A stretch of DNA of 64,000 nucleotides from assembly GCF_030732095.1 (NCBI RefSeq), contig NZ_JAVAMQ010000002.1, positions 291,432 to 355,431 on the forward strand. The letters run 5' to 3'. Below, one piece after another: positions 17,118-25,752 of this stretch. Every line of letters starts with the position of its first letter. The stretch's first letter is position 1. The notes beneath the pieces are model-generated. The model searched no databases, had not been told where the DNA came from, and worked only from the letters and a program-made list of their open reading frames with translations. The DNA comes from Paracoccus spongiarum. Its GTDB lineage: Bacteria > Pseudomonadota > Alphaproteobacteria > Rhodobacterales > Rhodobacteraceae. The position numbers and the translations under genes were made by a program.

Positions 17118-18538
17118 GGCTGGCGTGGTTCCGGAACCTGCCCGTCACGGTCCGGGTGCCGCTGGTGGTCGCCGGCCTGATGATCGTGCTGGGCCTCGTG
17201 GCAAGCCAGGGCGTGCTGGCGGTGCTGGGCAGCCTTCAGGATGCCAGGTTGCGCGAAATCACGCGGCTTCATGTCGAGGGTCTTTCCGTGGCCCTCGGTC
17301 CTTTCGTGCCGCGGCAGGACGTCTGGGAGGTCTATGACGTTCTCGACCGGGCGCAGCGCGCCACCGACGGCCAACGCCTGCTGCTGACGCTTGTGGCCGA
17401 CGACCAGGGGCGCGTGCTTGCGGCGACCGATCCGCGCCGCGCCCCGGTCGGCAGCGCCATCGCGCCGTTCACGGTCGATGCGGCGGCCCCGGAGGCCGTG
17501 CGCATGACCGGCCAGCGGGTGCTTCGCATAGCCGCGCCGCTCGTCTACCAGGATCGCAATGTGGGCCAGATCGTGACGGAGCTCGACGTGACGGACCTGC
17601 TGCAAGAGCGGCGGCGGGTCGGGCATTGGCTGCTGGTCGGCAACGTCGCCGCCACCGCGCTGCTGGGACTGGCGGGGTGGCTGGTCGTGGCGCGCCTGCT
17701 GCGGCCCATCGGCATTCTGGTGGAGGCGATGGGCGCCGAGACCGGGGTGCCCCACGCAATCCCGGACAGCCGGATGCCGCGCGGCGACCCGGGGCTGGTC
17801 CGGCTTTTCAGGACCTATAATGCCATGGCGGCGGCCGCAGAGGCGCGGGCCGAGGCCGAGCGTCGGCTGGCTGCCCGCGAACGCTTTGTCAGCCTCGGGC
17901 GGCTGTCCTCGTCGCTGGCGCACGAGATCAACAACCCGCTGGGCGGGCTGATGAATTCGGCCGATACGATCGCCAGCTACGCGCACCGACCCGAGGTGGT
18001 GCGCGAGGCCGCCGGCCTGATCCAGCGAGGTCTGTCGCATCTGCGCGATGTCAGCCGGGCGATCCTCGACCAGAACCGTCTGGACCGCGCGCAACAGCCC
18101 CTCTGCCCCGAAGACCTCGATGACCTGCGGCTGCTGTTCGGGCCCGAAGCGGCATCAAGCGCGCAGTCGCTGGACTGGCGGGTGGCAGCGGACGCGGCCG
18201 CGCTTGGCCGGCATCCGGCGGCGCCGGTTCGCCAGATCCTGCTGAACCTGCTGCTGAATGCGGGCGCTGCCGCGGGCCGGTCAGGGCATGTCGCGCTGGA
18301 TGTCCGAAGCGGGCCAGACGGGCTGCATCTGGTCGTGGCCGACAGCGGCCCCGGCCTGTCGACCGATGATCTGGCGCGGCTGATGGCCTCGGGACCGGTC
18401 CCGCCGGGCGGAGGCGTCGGATTGCGGCTGGTGCATGATCTGGTGACGGGGCTTGGCGGCGAGATCCGCCATGCCCGCAGTTCGGAACGGACGGCGATCG
18501 AGGTGGTCCTGCCAACCGCGGGGGGCGCGGATGCTTGA
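17114..18538 (+). CDS. aioS: Sensor histidine kinase AioS
   Basis: 474 residues. Two membrane segments (about 15-38 and 172-194) flank a periplasmic sensor domain of about 130 residues. After TM2 come a HAMP-like linker, a HisKA helix with phospho-acceptor His270 (SSLAHEINNPLGG), and a compact ATPase domain with N box (ILLNLLLNAGAA), G1 (DSGPGLS) and G2 (GGGVGLRLV). The periplasmic domain would contact AioX. The gene is coupled at both ends (ATGA with aioX, overlap with aioR), so sensor, kinase and regulator are made together. Confidence 0.88.
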   Translation: MRLAWFRNLPVTVRVPLVVAGLMIVLGLVASQGVLAVLGSLQDARLREITRLHVEGLSVALGPFVPRQDVWEVYDVLDRAQRATDGQRLLLTLVADDQGRVLAATDPRRAPVGSAIAPFTVDAAAPEAVRMTGQRVLRIAAPLVYQDRNVGQIVTELDVTDLLQERRRVGHWLLVGNVAATALLGLAGWLVVARLLRPIGILVEAMGAETGVPHAIPDSRMPRGDPGLVRLFRTYNAMAAAAEARAEAERRLAARERFVSLGRLSSSLAHEINNPLGGLMNSADTIASYAHRPEVVREAAGLIQRGLSHLRDVSRAILDQNRLDRAQQPLCPEDLDDLRLLFGPEAASSAQSLDWRVAADAAALGRHPAAPVRQILLNLLLNAGAAAGRSGHVALDVRSGPDGLHLVVADSGPGLSTDDLARLMASGPVPPGGGVGLRLVHDLVTGLGGEIRHARSSERTAIEVVLPTAGGADA

Positions 18539-19733
18539 GGGACGCCTGATCGTTCTTGTCGAGGATGACAGGATCGTCGGCGCCTCGCTGGTGCAGCGGC
18601 TCACGCTTGAAGGCGCCGAGGTGCAATGGCATCGCCACATGACGCGCGCCCTGCCCGCAATCCGCACCCCGCGGCTGCCCATCGACGCGGTGGTCTGCGA
18701 TATCCGCCTCCCCGACGGAACGGGGGAAGAGCTGTTTCAGACCCTGCTGCGCACGACCGCACCGCCGCCCTTCCTCTTCATCACCGGGCAGGCCGACGTT
18801 GCGCAAGCCGTGCGCCTGATCCGCTCCGGGGCGGTTGACTACATCACCAAACCGTTCGAGATGAAGGGGTTTCTGGAAAAGCTGGCGACCATCCTGCAGC
18901 CCCGTGAAACCCGCGGCCTTCTGGAACAGACCGGCATCAGCCGACAGGCCCGCGCCGTGGATCGGCAGGCGGCAGAGGCGGCCGATCGCGATTCGCCGTT
19001 GCTGATCCTGGGTCAGCATGGTCTGGGCAAGGCGCGCCTCGCGCGGCTGATCCACGCCGCCTCGGACAGGCGCGCCGCGCCGGTCGTCACGCGCGATGCC
19101 TTCCGCGACCCGGTCGACGGTGACGAACTGGCGCGCGCGGCCGACCAGACAGGCGAGGGAACGTTGCTGATCGTGGGCATCGGCCGGTTGCCGGCCGAGG
19201 CGCAGGACAGGCTCAGCGGGCTGTTGCGCGGCGCTGCCTTCCGGCTGATCGGCACGGCCGGCATGCGGCTGCCGGAACGGGTGCAGGCCGGCGGGTTCCG
19301 GGCCGATCTTCACGACCACCTGTCGGCCCATGCCATCCTGGTCCCGCCGCTTGGCGCGCGGCCCGAGGATGCGGTCTGGCTGGCGGGCCGGCTGTTCGAT
19401 CGCCTGAATGCGGGCCGCAGGTCCGGCCTTGCGGCCGCGACCGAGGAGGCGATCCGCCTTCATGACTGGCCCGGAAACGGACGCGAAATGCGGGCCCGCA
19501 TCGCGCGCGGCATCGAGGCGGCGGAGGGTCCGCTGATCCTGCCCTCGGACATGTTTCCCGAGCAGGCCGCCCTGCCCGATCTTCGGCCCCTGTCCGATGT
19601 GCGCGATGCCGCCGAGCGTGCCCATATCCGGGGCGCGCTGGGGCGGACCGGCGGTCAGGTCGCCGAGGCGGCCCGGCTTCTGGGCATCTCGCGAACGACG
19701 CTGTGGGAAAAGATGCAGAAACTGGGACTGTGA
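18531..19733 (+). CDS. aioR: Response regulator AioR with a degenerate AAA+ domain
   Basis: 400 residues. The receiver domain (1-120) has acidic E11/D12/D13, phospho-acceptor D57 (VVCDIRLPDG), T85 and K107. A central region recalls NtrC-type AAA+ domains: Walker A GQHGLGKA at 161-168 is recognisable, but the Walker B position reads GTLLIVGIGRL (210-220) without the usual D-E, and the segment that should hold GAFTGA is about 15 residues shorter and lacks it. The C-terminus is a Fis-type helix-turn-helix (GGQVAEAARLLGISRTTLW). It should bind DNA but probably cannot drive sigma-54 open-complex formation. The start overlaps aioS by 8 bases. Confidence 0.85.
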   Translation: MLEGRLIVLVEDDRIVGASLVQRLTLEGAEVQWHRHMTRALPAIRTPRLPIDAVVCDIRLPDGTGEELFQTLLRTTAPPPFLFITGQADVAQAVRLIRSGAVDYITKPFEMKGFLEKLATILQPRETRGLLEQTGISRQARAVDRQAAEAADRDSPLLILGQHGLGKARLARLIHAASDRRAAPVVTRDAFRDPVDGDELARAADQTGEGTLLIVGIGRLPAEAQDRLSGLLRGAAFRLIGTAGMRLPERVQAGGFRADLHDHLSAHAILVPPLGARPEDAVWLAGRLFDRLNAGRRSGLAAATEEAIRLHDWPGNGREMRARIARGIEAAEGPLILPSDMFPEQAALPDLRPLSDVRDAAERAHIRGALGRTGGQVAEAARLLGISRTTLWEKMQKLGL

Positions 19734-19883
19734 CCCGATCGCGGCGTTCGGATTTCCGGACATGGAAAAAAATTGTTCCGCATCAATATTTTGCCGCGCA
19801 GCAGCATGAGGCCAAATCGGGTCGCGCCACCACGTCCGACATCCTAGACTCGCTGCAGAAGTTCAGCCAGGGAGGACCCAGCC

Positions 19884-20408
19884 ATGAAGTGCAACAGGTT
19901 GGTCGACGTCGGCCGCCGCCAGTTCCTGCGGGGCGGTCTTGTCGCCACCGCCGGCGCCGCCGCAGCGACCGTCGTCGGAACGGGACAGGCGCAGGCGCAA
20001 ACGGCGCTGGCGCTTGTCGATTACCCCGCGAACCGTCTCGCGAACATTGCCGATCTTGCCGCCAACGAGCCGATGGATATCGGCTATCCCGATGCGGACA
20101 GCCCCGGCGTGCTGATCAAGCTGGGCAACGCCGTCGATGGCGGGGTCGGCCCCGATGGCGACATCGTGGCCTTTTCGGTGCTGTGCCCGCACAAGGGCTG
20201 GATGCTCAGCTACAACGCAGGCGACCGGACGCTGAATTGCCCGGGCCATCACTCGCGGTTCGACTGCGAATCCGGCGGTCAGCAGATCTGGGGCCATGCC
20301 ACGCAGAACCTGCCGCAATTCAGGCTGCGGGTCGAGGATGACGGCGACATCTTCGCCGATGGCGTGGACGAGCTGATCTATGGCCGTCTGTCGAACGTGC
20401 TGGCCTAG
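19884..20408 (+). CDS. aioB: Arsenite oxidase small subunit, Rieske protein
   Basis: 174 residues with a Tat leader (GRRQFLRGG, then an Ala-rich stretch to AQAQ). The Rieske [2Fe-2S] ligands are in CPHKGW and CPGHHSRFD. The two extra Cys that form a disulfide in the Alcaligenes faecalis protein are Trp and Gly here, as I recall for Rhizobium-type enzymes. AioB receives electrons from AioA, and the Tat leader carries the AioA-AioB complex to the periplasm. A GGGAGGA ribosome-binding site precedes ATG 19884; aioA follows after 12 bases. Confidence 0.93.
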   Translation: MKCNRLVDVGRRQFLRGGLVATAGAAAATVVGTGQAQAQTALALVDYPANRLANIADLAANEPMDIGYPDADSPGVLIKLGNAVDGGVGPDGDIVAFSVLCPHKGWMLSYNAGDRTLNCPGHHSRFDCESGGQQIWGHATQNLPQFRLRVEDDGDIFADGVDELIYGRLSNVLA

Positions 20409-20420
20409 GGGGACCGTATC

Positions 20421-22886
20421 ATGGCATTCAAGCGTCAAGTCGGCCGGCTGCCGATCATTCCCGCCGATGCGCAGGAATTCAACGTCACCTGCCACTACTG
20501 CATCGTGGGCTGCGGCTACAAGGCCTACACGTGGCCGATGAACCGGCAGGGCGGGACGGCGCCGGAGCAAAACAAGTTCGGCGTCGATCTGAGCGAGCAG
20601 CAGGTCATGGATGCCGAGGCCTGGTATGCACCCTCGATGTATAATGTGGTCCGCCAGAACGGCCGCGACGTTCAGCTGGTGGTCAAGCCGGACGTGAACT
20701 GTTCGGTGAATTCGGGCCTCGGCTCGATCCGGGGCGCGCGGATGGCCGAGAACCGCCCCAGCCGCGTCACCGGCACCCAGGCGCAGCGCCTGTCGGACCC
20801 GCTGGTCTGGCGCAACGGCGTCTGGCAGCCGACCTCGTGGGACGACGCGCTGGATCTGGTGGCGCGCGTGACGGCGAAGGTCGTCACCGAAGGCTCGGAG
20901 GATGACCTCGTGGTCTCGATGTTCGACCACGGCGGCAGCGCCGGCGGCTACGAGAACACCTGGGGCACCGGAAAGCTGTATTTCGAGAGCATGAAGGTAA
21001 AGAACTGCCGCATTCACAACCGGCCCGCATACAATTCCGAAGTGCATTCCTCGCGCGACATGGGCTTGGATGAACTGAACTACGCCTACAAGGACTACAC
21101 GCTGACCGACACGATCTTCATGCTCGGCGCGAACTCGATGGAGACGCAGACCAACCTGTATCTGAACCACATGGTACCGGGCCTGCAGGGCGGCGCAAGG
21201 ATGGTGGTGGTCGACCCGCGCCGCACGCTGACCATCGCCTCGTCCGAACAGTATGCGGGGCCGGAGAACGTGCTGCACCTTGCGATCAAGGAAGGCACCG
21301 ATCTGGCGCTGTGCAACGCGATCCTGACCGAGATCGTCGACAAGGGCTGGACCGATGCCGAATTCATCGCAGCCTCGACCTTCCCCGATGGCGTGGCGGT
21401 CGCGCAGGACGACGCCCACCCCGCAAGCCTCGGCAGTCTCGAGCATGCGATGACGGCCTGCCGACTGTCCCTGGACGAGGCGGCCGAGATCTGCGGCGTG
21501 CCGGCAGCCGACATCGCCAGGGCCGCCGAATGGATCGCCGGGCCGCACGAGGATGGCAGCCGCCGCAAATGCGTGACCTGCTATGAAAAGGGCATCATCT
21601 GGGGCAACGACAACTACCGCACGATCGGTGCCATCGTGAACATTGCGCTGGCCACGGGCAATGTCGGCCGCGAAGGCGGCGGGGTCTGCCGTCTGGGCGG
21701 CCACCAGGAAGGCTACTACCGCCCGGGCGATGCCCATGTCGGCCGACCCGCGGAATACATCGACCAGTTCCTGATCCGTGGCCTTGGCGGGGTGCACCAT
21801 ATCTGGGCCTGCGACCACTACAAGACGACGCTGAACGCCTCGGAGTTCAAGCGCGTGCACAAGCGGCGGTCCGACATCGTGAAGGATGCGATTGACGCTG
21901 CGGCGGGCGGCACGCGCGAGCAGGTGGTGGATGCCATCGTCTCGGCGATCAACGCGGGCGGGCTGTTCGTGGTGGACGTGGACATCATCCACAGCCAGAT
22001 CGGCCAGAACGCCCATGTCATCCTGCCGGCCTGCGAAGCCAACGAGATGAACCTGACCTCGATGAACGGCGAGCGGCGCCTGCGGCTGTCCGAGAAATAC
22101 ATGGACCCCTGGGGCAACGCCAAGCCCGACGCCCTGATCGCGGCAGGCGTTGCCCAGGCGATGGAGCGTGTGCTGCGCGAGATGGGCAACGACGCCTATG
22201 CCGACCAGTTCAAGGGCTATGACTGGGCGACCGAGGAAGACGCCTTCATGGACGGTTACAACAAGGGCAACCCCGAAGTGACCTATGAGCGTCTGCGCGC
22301 GATGGGCAACAACGGCGTGCAAGAGCCGGTCACGGGGTTCGAGAACGGCCAGTTGATCGGCACCGAGCGCCTTTACAGCGACGGGCGTTTCACCCGGCAC
22401 GGGCGCGAGGATGGCAAGGCGCTGTTCTGCGCGGCGGGCTGGCGCGGCTGGCAGGCACCGGGCAAGGCGCGCGAGCAGGCGGCGCACCGGTTCTGGATCA
22501 ACAACGTCCGGGCCAACATCTTCTGGCAGAACCAGTTCCTCGACCAGAAGAACGATTTCGTGCAGGACCGCTATCCCCACCCTTTTGTCGAGATGCATCC
22601 CGACGACATGGTGGAACTTGGCCTGAACCCGGGCGACCTGCTCGAGATCATCAACGACAACGGCGTGACGCAGGGCATGGCCTATCCGATGCCCACGCTG
22701 AAGCGCAACACCGTGGCGATGGTGTTCGGATCGCCGGCGGGCAGCCAGGGCAATGTGGTGAACCCCGGGGTGAACGAACTCGTGCTGCCGGACTACAAGC
22801 ACTGCTGGGGCGACATCCGCAAGATCTCGGATGCCACGCCGCAGACTGCCGGGATCTCGTTCAAGTCGCCTGAGGCGGTGCTGTAA
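20421..22886 (+). CDS. aioA: Arsenite oxidase large molybdopterin subunit
   Basis: 821 residues, near the usual length. The N-terminus has the [3Fe-4S] motif C-x2-C-x3-C in NVTCHYCIVGCGYKAYTWP and no export signal, as expected for a subunit carried by AioB's Tat leader. The molybdopterin-guanine-dinucleotide-binding domains follow (TWGTGKLYFESMKVKNCRIHNRP region, MLGANSMETQTN, DPRRT). It oxidises arsenite to arsenate in the periplasm and passes electrons via AioB to a c-type cytochrome or azurin. No cytochrome gene follows it here. It is translated with aioB. Confidence 0.95.
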   Translation: MAFKRQVGRLPIIPADAQEFNVTCHYCIVGCGYKAYTWPMNRQGGTAPEQNKFGVDLSEQQVMDAEAWYAPSMYNVVRQNGRDVQLVVKPDVNCSVNSGLGSIRGARMAENRPSRVTGTQAQRLSDPLVWRNGVWQPTSWDDALDLVARVTAKVVTEGSEDDLVVSMFDHGGSAGGYENTWGTGKLYFESMKVKNCRIHNRPAYNSEVHSSRDMGLDELNYAYKDYTLTDTIFMLGANSMETQTNLYLNHMVPGLQGGARMVVVDPRRTLTIASSEQYAGPENVLHLAIKEGTDLALCNAILTEIVDKGWTDAEFIAASTFPDGVAVAQDDAHPASLGSLEHAMTACRLSLDEAAEICGVPAADIARAAEWIAGPHEDGSRRKCVTCYEKGIIWGNDNYRTIGAIVNIALATGNVGREGGGVCRLGGHQEGYYRPGDAHVGRPAEYIDQFLIRGLGGVHHIWACDHYKTTLNASEFKRVHKRRSDIVKDAIDAAAGGTREQVVDAIVSAINAGGLFVVDVDIIHSQIGQNAHVILPACEANEMNLTSMNGERRLRLSEKYMDPWGNAKPDALIAAGVAQAMERVLREMGNDAYADQFKGYDWATEEDAFMDGYNKGNPEVTYERLRAMGNNGVQEPVTGFENGQLIGTERLYSDGRFTRHGREDGKALFCAAGWRGWQAPGKAREQAAHRFWINNVRANIFWQNQFLDQKNDFVQDRYPHPFVEMHPDDMVELGLNPGDLLEIINDNGVTQGMAYPMPTLKRNTVAMVFGSPAGSQGNVVNPGVNELVLPDYKHCWGDIRKISDATPQTAGISFKSPEAVL

Positions 22887-23018
22887 GGCGCCTGTCGAAC
22901 CGACCCGCGCCCCGATGGGGGTGCGGGCCCCTCCACGCCCGGGTGCAGATCATGGCTGACGCGATCCCCCCCGCCCGCCGTCCCGTCAGGGCCGGTCCTG
23001 TCGGTCGATGCGGCACGG

Positions 23019-24209
23019 TTGCGCGCCGTGGCCGCGGCTGCGCCCGTTCCCGACACCGAAGGCTTGGCGCTTGACCAGGCCTGCGGCCGTGTTCTGGCGG
23101 GTTCGGTGGCGGCGGCCTCTGCCCTGCCGCCCTTCGACACCTCCGCGATGGATGGCTACGCGATGCGGCTGCCCGACCTGACCGGTGCGGGGCCTTGGCA
23201 GCTGACCGTCGCGCTGCAGATCGCCGCAGGCACGACGGCGGCCCATGCGCTTGCGCCGGGCAATGCCGCACGGATCCTCACCGGCGCGCCGATCCCCGCC
23301 GGAGCGGATGCGGTGGTGATGCAAGAGCACGTCACCCGCAGCGGCGACCGGATCACGCTGACCCGACGCCCACGCCCCGGCCAGAACATCCGCCGACGCG
23401 GCGAGGATGTGGCATCCGGCGCCCAGGCATTGCCGCCGGGCGTTGCGCTGACCCCGCCGCGGCTGGCGCTGCTGGCCGGCTGCGGCCTGCCGCGGGTGAC
23501 GGTAAGGCGGCGCGTGCGGGTGGCGATCCTGTCAACCGGCACTGAACTGGCCGAGCCGGGCCGCCCGCTTGCCCCCGGCCACATCCACAACTCGAACCGT
23601 GTCCTTCTGCGCAGCACGCTGGCGCGCCTTGCCTGGACCGAAACGACGGATCTGGGGATCCTTCCCGACAACCCGCATGCGATCCGCGCCACGATCCGGC
23701 AAGCGGCGCTGGCGCATGACGTGATCATCTCCTCGGGCGGGGTTTCGGTTGGCGAAAGGGATCATATCCTCGATGTCCTGCGCGCCGAGGCGGCGGAGCT
23801 CGAGGTGCTGAAGATCGCGATCCGCCCCGGCAAGCCTCTGACGGTCGGCCGCCTTGGTGCCACGCTGTATTTCGGCCTTCCGGGGAACCCCTATGCGGCC
23901 GCGATCACCTTTGCGCAGATCGCCCGGCCCGCCCTGCGCAAGATTGCGGGCCTGACCGAGGACCCCGATTCCTGGCTGCCCGGCATCGCCGGTTTCACCT
24001 ATCATCGCAGGATGGCAAGGCGCGAATATGTGCCCGTCACCTGGTCGCGGCGCGACGCCGTGGGGCGCCCCGTGCTGGACCGGCTGGGTCAGGGGGCCTC
24101 GGCCTCGCTTTCCCCGATCGCCGCGGCCATGGGCATCGCGGTGATTCCGCCAGAGCTGGCAACCGTCCATCCGGGCCAGCCGCTTCGGGTCGAGGTCCTG
24201 GCCGAGTGA
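23019..24209 (+). CDS. moeA: Molybdopterin molybdenumtransferase MoeA
   Basis: About 396 residues with MoeA signatures: SAMDGYAMR, LTGAPIPAGADAVVMQE, LSTGTELAEPG, ISSGGVSVGERDHI, GLPGNP. It inserts molybdenum into molybdopterin-AMP. Placed right after aioA (as chlE/moeA is in other aio loci), it probably supports the oxidase cofactor. The start is uncertain: TTG 23019 is the first usual start in frame, but family-like sequence (LSVDAARL) extends upstream. ATG 22952 (MADAIPP) would fit if one base were added to, or two removed from, a run of seven C at 22966-22972, so a frameshift or sequencing error there is possible. Confidence 0.88.
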   Translation: MRAVAAAAPVPDTEGLALDQACGRVLAGSVAAASALPPFDTSAMDGYAMRLPDLTGAGPWQLTVALQIAAGTTAAHALAPGNAARILTGAPIPAGADAVVMQEHVTRSGDRITLTRRPRPGQNIRRRGEDVASGAQALPPGVALTPPRLALLAGCGLPRVTVRRRVRVAILSTGTELAEPGRPLAPGHIHNSNRVLLRSTLARLAWTETTDLGILPDNPHAIRATIRQAALAHDVIISSGGVSVGERDHILDVLRAEAAELEVLKIAIRPGKPLTVGRLGATLYFGLPGNPYAAAITFAQIARPALRKIAGLTEDPDSWLPGIAGFTYHRRMARREYVPVTWSRRDAVGRPVLDRLGQGASASLSPIAAAMGIAVIPPELATVHPGQPLRVEVLAE

Positions 24210-24331
24210 CCCTGCCGCTTGCGACGGGGGCGCAGCGGTCGGATCACGACCGACACCTGCGGCACGTTCCGGCCCTTCGGCAGCCTGGCCGTCCGGCAGG
24301 CGAACGGGGCCTCGCCCGGGCGGGCACGTTC

Positions 24332-25048
24332 TCAGCCCCGCCGGCGGAAGGTGACGTAACGGGGCGGGCGTCCCTCGCGCAGGGCCTTCTGCTCATAGCG
24401 GGTGCTGATCCAGTCGGGCCACGGGACATCGCTGTCGGCGACCAGATCGAAGCCGGCCGGGGGAACCTCTTCCAGGGTCTGGCGGATATAGTCGGGTATG
24501 TCGCTGGCCACCCGGAACTCGGCACCCGGCCGCGTCACCCGCGCCAGCGGCAACAGATGTTCGGGCGTGACGAAGCGGCGGCGATGATGGCGCGCCTTGG
24601 GCCAGGGATCGGGATACATCAGGAACACCCGGTCAAGGCTTGCATCGGGCAGCACGTCCATCAGGTCGCGCGCATCGCCGGGATGAACGCTGACATTGCC
24701 GACCCCGGCGGCGCGGATCTTGCCCAGCAGCATCGCGACGCCGTTGATGAAGGGCTCGCATCCGATGATGCCGATGCCGGGATAGGTGGCGGCCATGTGC
24801 ACCAAGTGCTCGCCGCCGCCAAAGCCGACCTCCAGCCAGACCGGGCGTTCATCGCCGAAGATCGCCGAGGGCGAGATCGGCAGGCGCTGCGGATTTTCGG
24901 ACAGGGTGATGCCGCGCGGGCGCAATTCGCCCAGATCGTCGCTGAGATAGCCCTTCTGACTTTGCCGCAGGGTCTTGCCATGCCGGCGGCCATAGAAGTT
25001 GCGGCGCGGCGGATGCGGATCGAAGGGGGTTTTCGGCGTCTCTGTCAT
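24332..25048 (-). CDS. trmB: tRNA (guanine-N7-)-methyltransferase
   Basis: 238 residues. The SAM-binding motif is LEVGFGGGEHL, followed by GCEPFINGVAMLL, DARDLMDVLP and the family-specific YPDPWPKARHHRRRF. It methylates G46 in the tRNA variable loop. The start at 25048 gives MTETPKTPFDPHPPRRNFYGRR, the normal Rhodobacterales-like N-terminus; six upstream codons in frame are unlikely to be used. It is convergent with moeA and follows hsp20 in the same orientation, with a hairpin (25117-25134) between them. Confidence 0.94.
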   Translation of the reverse strand: MTETPKTPFDPHPPRRNFYGRRHGKTLRQSQKGYLSDDLGELRPRGITLSENPQRLPISPSAIFGDERPVWLEVGFGGGEHLVHMAATYPGIGIIGCEPFINGVAMLLGKIRAAGVGNVSVHPGDARDLMDVLPDASLDRVFLMYPDPWPKARHHRRRFVTPEHLLPLARVTRPGAEFRVASDIPDYIRQTLEEVPPAGFDLVADSDVPWPDWISTRYEQKALREGRPPRYVTFRRRG

Positions 25049-25116
25049 GGCGCGCACCTGCCGCAACGCCGCGCCCGGGTCAAGCCCGCCCAGCGATGGC
25101 GGGCGGTGCGGAAGGC

Positions 25117-25134
25117 CCGGGGGATGTCCCCCGG
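25117..25134 (-). terminator. Hairpin between hsp20 and trmB
   Basis: Perfect 7-bp stem CCGGGGG / CCCCCGG with a 4-base loop, just after the hsp20 stop. It resembles the second half of the recurrent intergenic element but lacks the GAAATATCC core; probably a hsp20 terminator. Confidence 0.55.
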
Positions 25135-25156
25135 ACCCGTGGCCAGACGACCGGGA

Positions 25157-25609
25157 TCAGGCGTCCAGCTTTTCGACCTTCGGGGCGGCCTTGGCGATCT
25201 CGATGCGGCGCGGCTTCAGCGCCTCGGGGATCTCGCGGACAAGGTCGATATGCAGCATCCCGTCGACATGGCTGGCGCCATCGACGCGCACATGATCGGC
25301 AAGCGTGAACTTGCGCTCGAAGGCGCGGGTGGCGATGCCGCGATGCAGATAGGTGCGGCCGTCATCTTCCTCGGTCTTGCGGGCCGAGACGATCACGGCG
25401 CCGTCGCGGACCTCGACATTCAGGTCGTCGGCACCGAAGCCGGCCACCGCGATCGAGATGCGATAGGCATCCTCGCCGGTCTTCTCGATGTTGTAGGGCG
25501 GATAGGTCGGCACGGCCACATCTGCGGCCAGGGCACGATCGACGACATCGGCAAGCCGGTCAAAGCCAACCGAGGCACGATAAAGGGGGGTCAGGTCAAA
25601 GTTACGCAT
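25157..25609 (-). CDS. Small heat-shock protein, Hsp20/IbpA family
   Basis: 150 residues: MRNFDLTPLYRASVGFDRL opening, alpha-crystallin domain about 33-125 with NIEKTGEDAYRISIAVAGFGADDLNVEV and HRGIATRAFERKFTLADHV, and a charged tail. It is an ATP-independent holdase for unfolding proteins in the cytoplasm. I prefer ATG 25609 over GTG 25615 because AAAGGA lies 7 bases before it and the family begins M-R-N-F. Lone gene with its own upstream space; no heat-shock promoter was identified. Confidence 0.92.
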   Translation of the reverse strand: MRNFDLTPLYRASVGFDRLADVVDRALAADVAVPTYPPYNIEKTGEDAYRISIAVAGFGADDLNVEVRDGAVIVSARKTEEDDGRTYLHRGIATRAFERKFTLADHVRVDGASHVDGMLHIDLVREIPEALKPRRIEIAKAAPKVEKLDA

Positions 25610-25752
25610 GGTCACATCCTTTCACAAGCGATGCTATGGGTGATGCCCCCCGACAGTCCGGGCGGGCCTTTCCGACGCCATTCCGGCCGCCGGCAGGGAT
25701 GATCTAGGCGCGCCCCGGCGCCGTTCAAGGGCCTTTTTCATGCGATCCGCGA

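Noticed and set aside
19734..19883. Possible sigma-54 promoter upstream of aioB
   Set aside because: TGGAAAAAAATTGTT resembles a -24/-12 element, but the spacing is off by one base and the -12 GC is missing.
19863..22802. 979-residue minus-strand frame opposite aioB-aioA
   Set aside because: Shadow of a high-G+C coding region; aioA has strong family motifs on the other strand.
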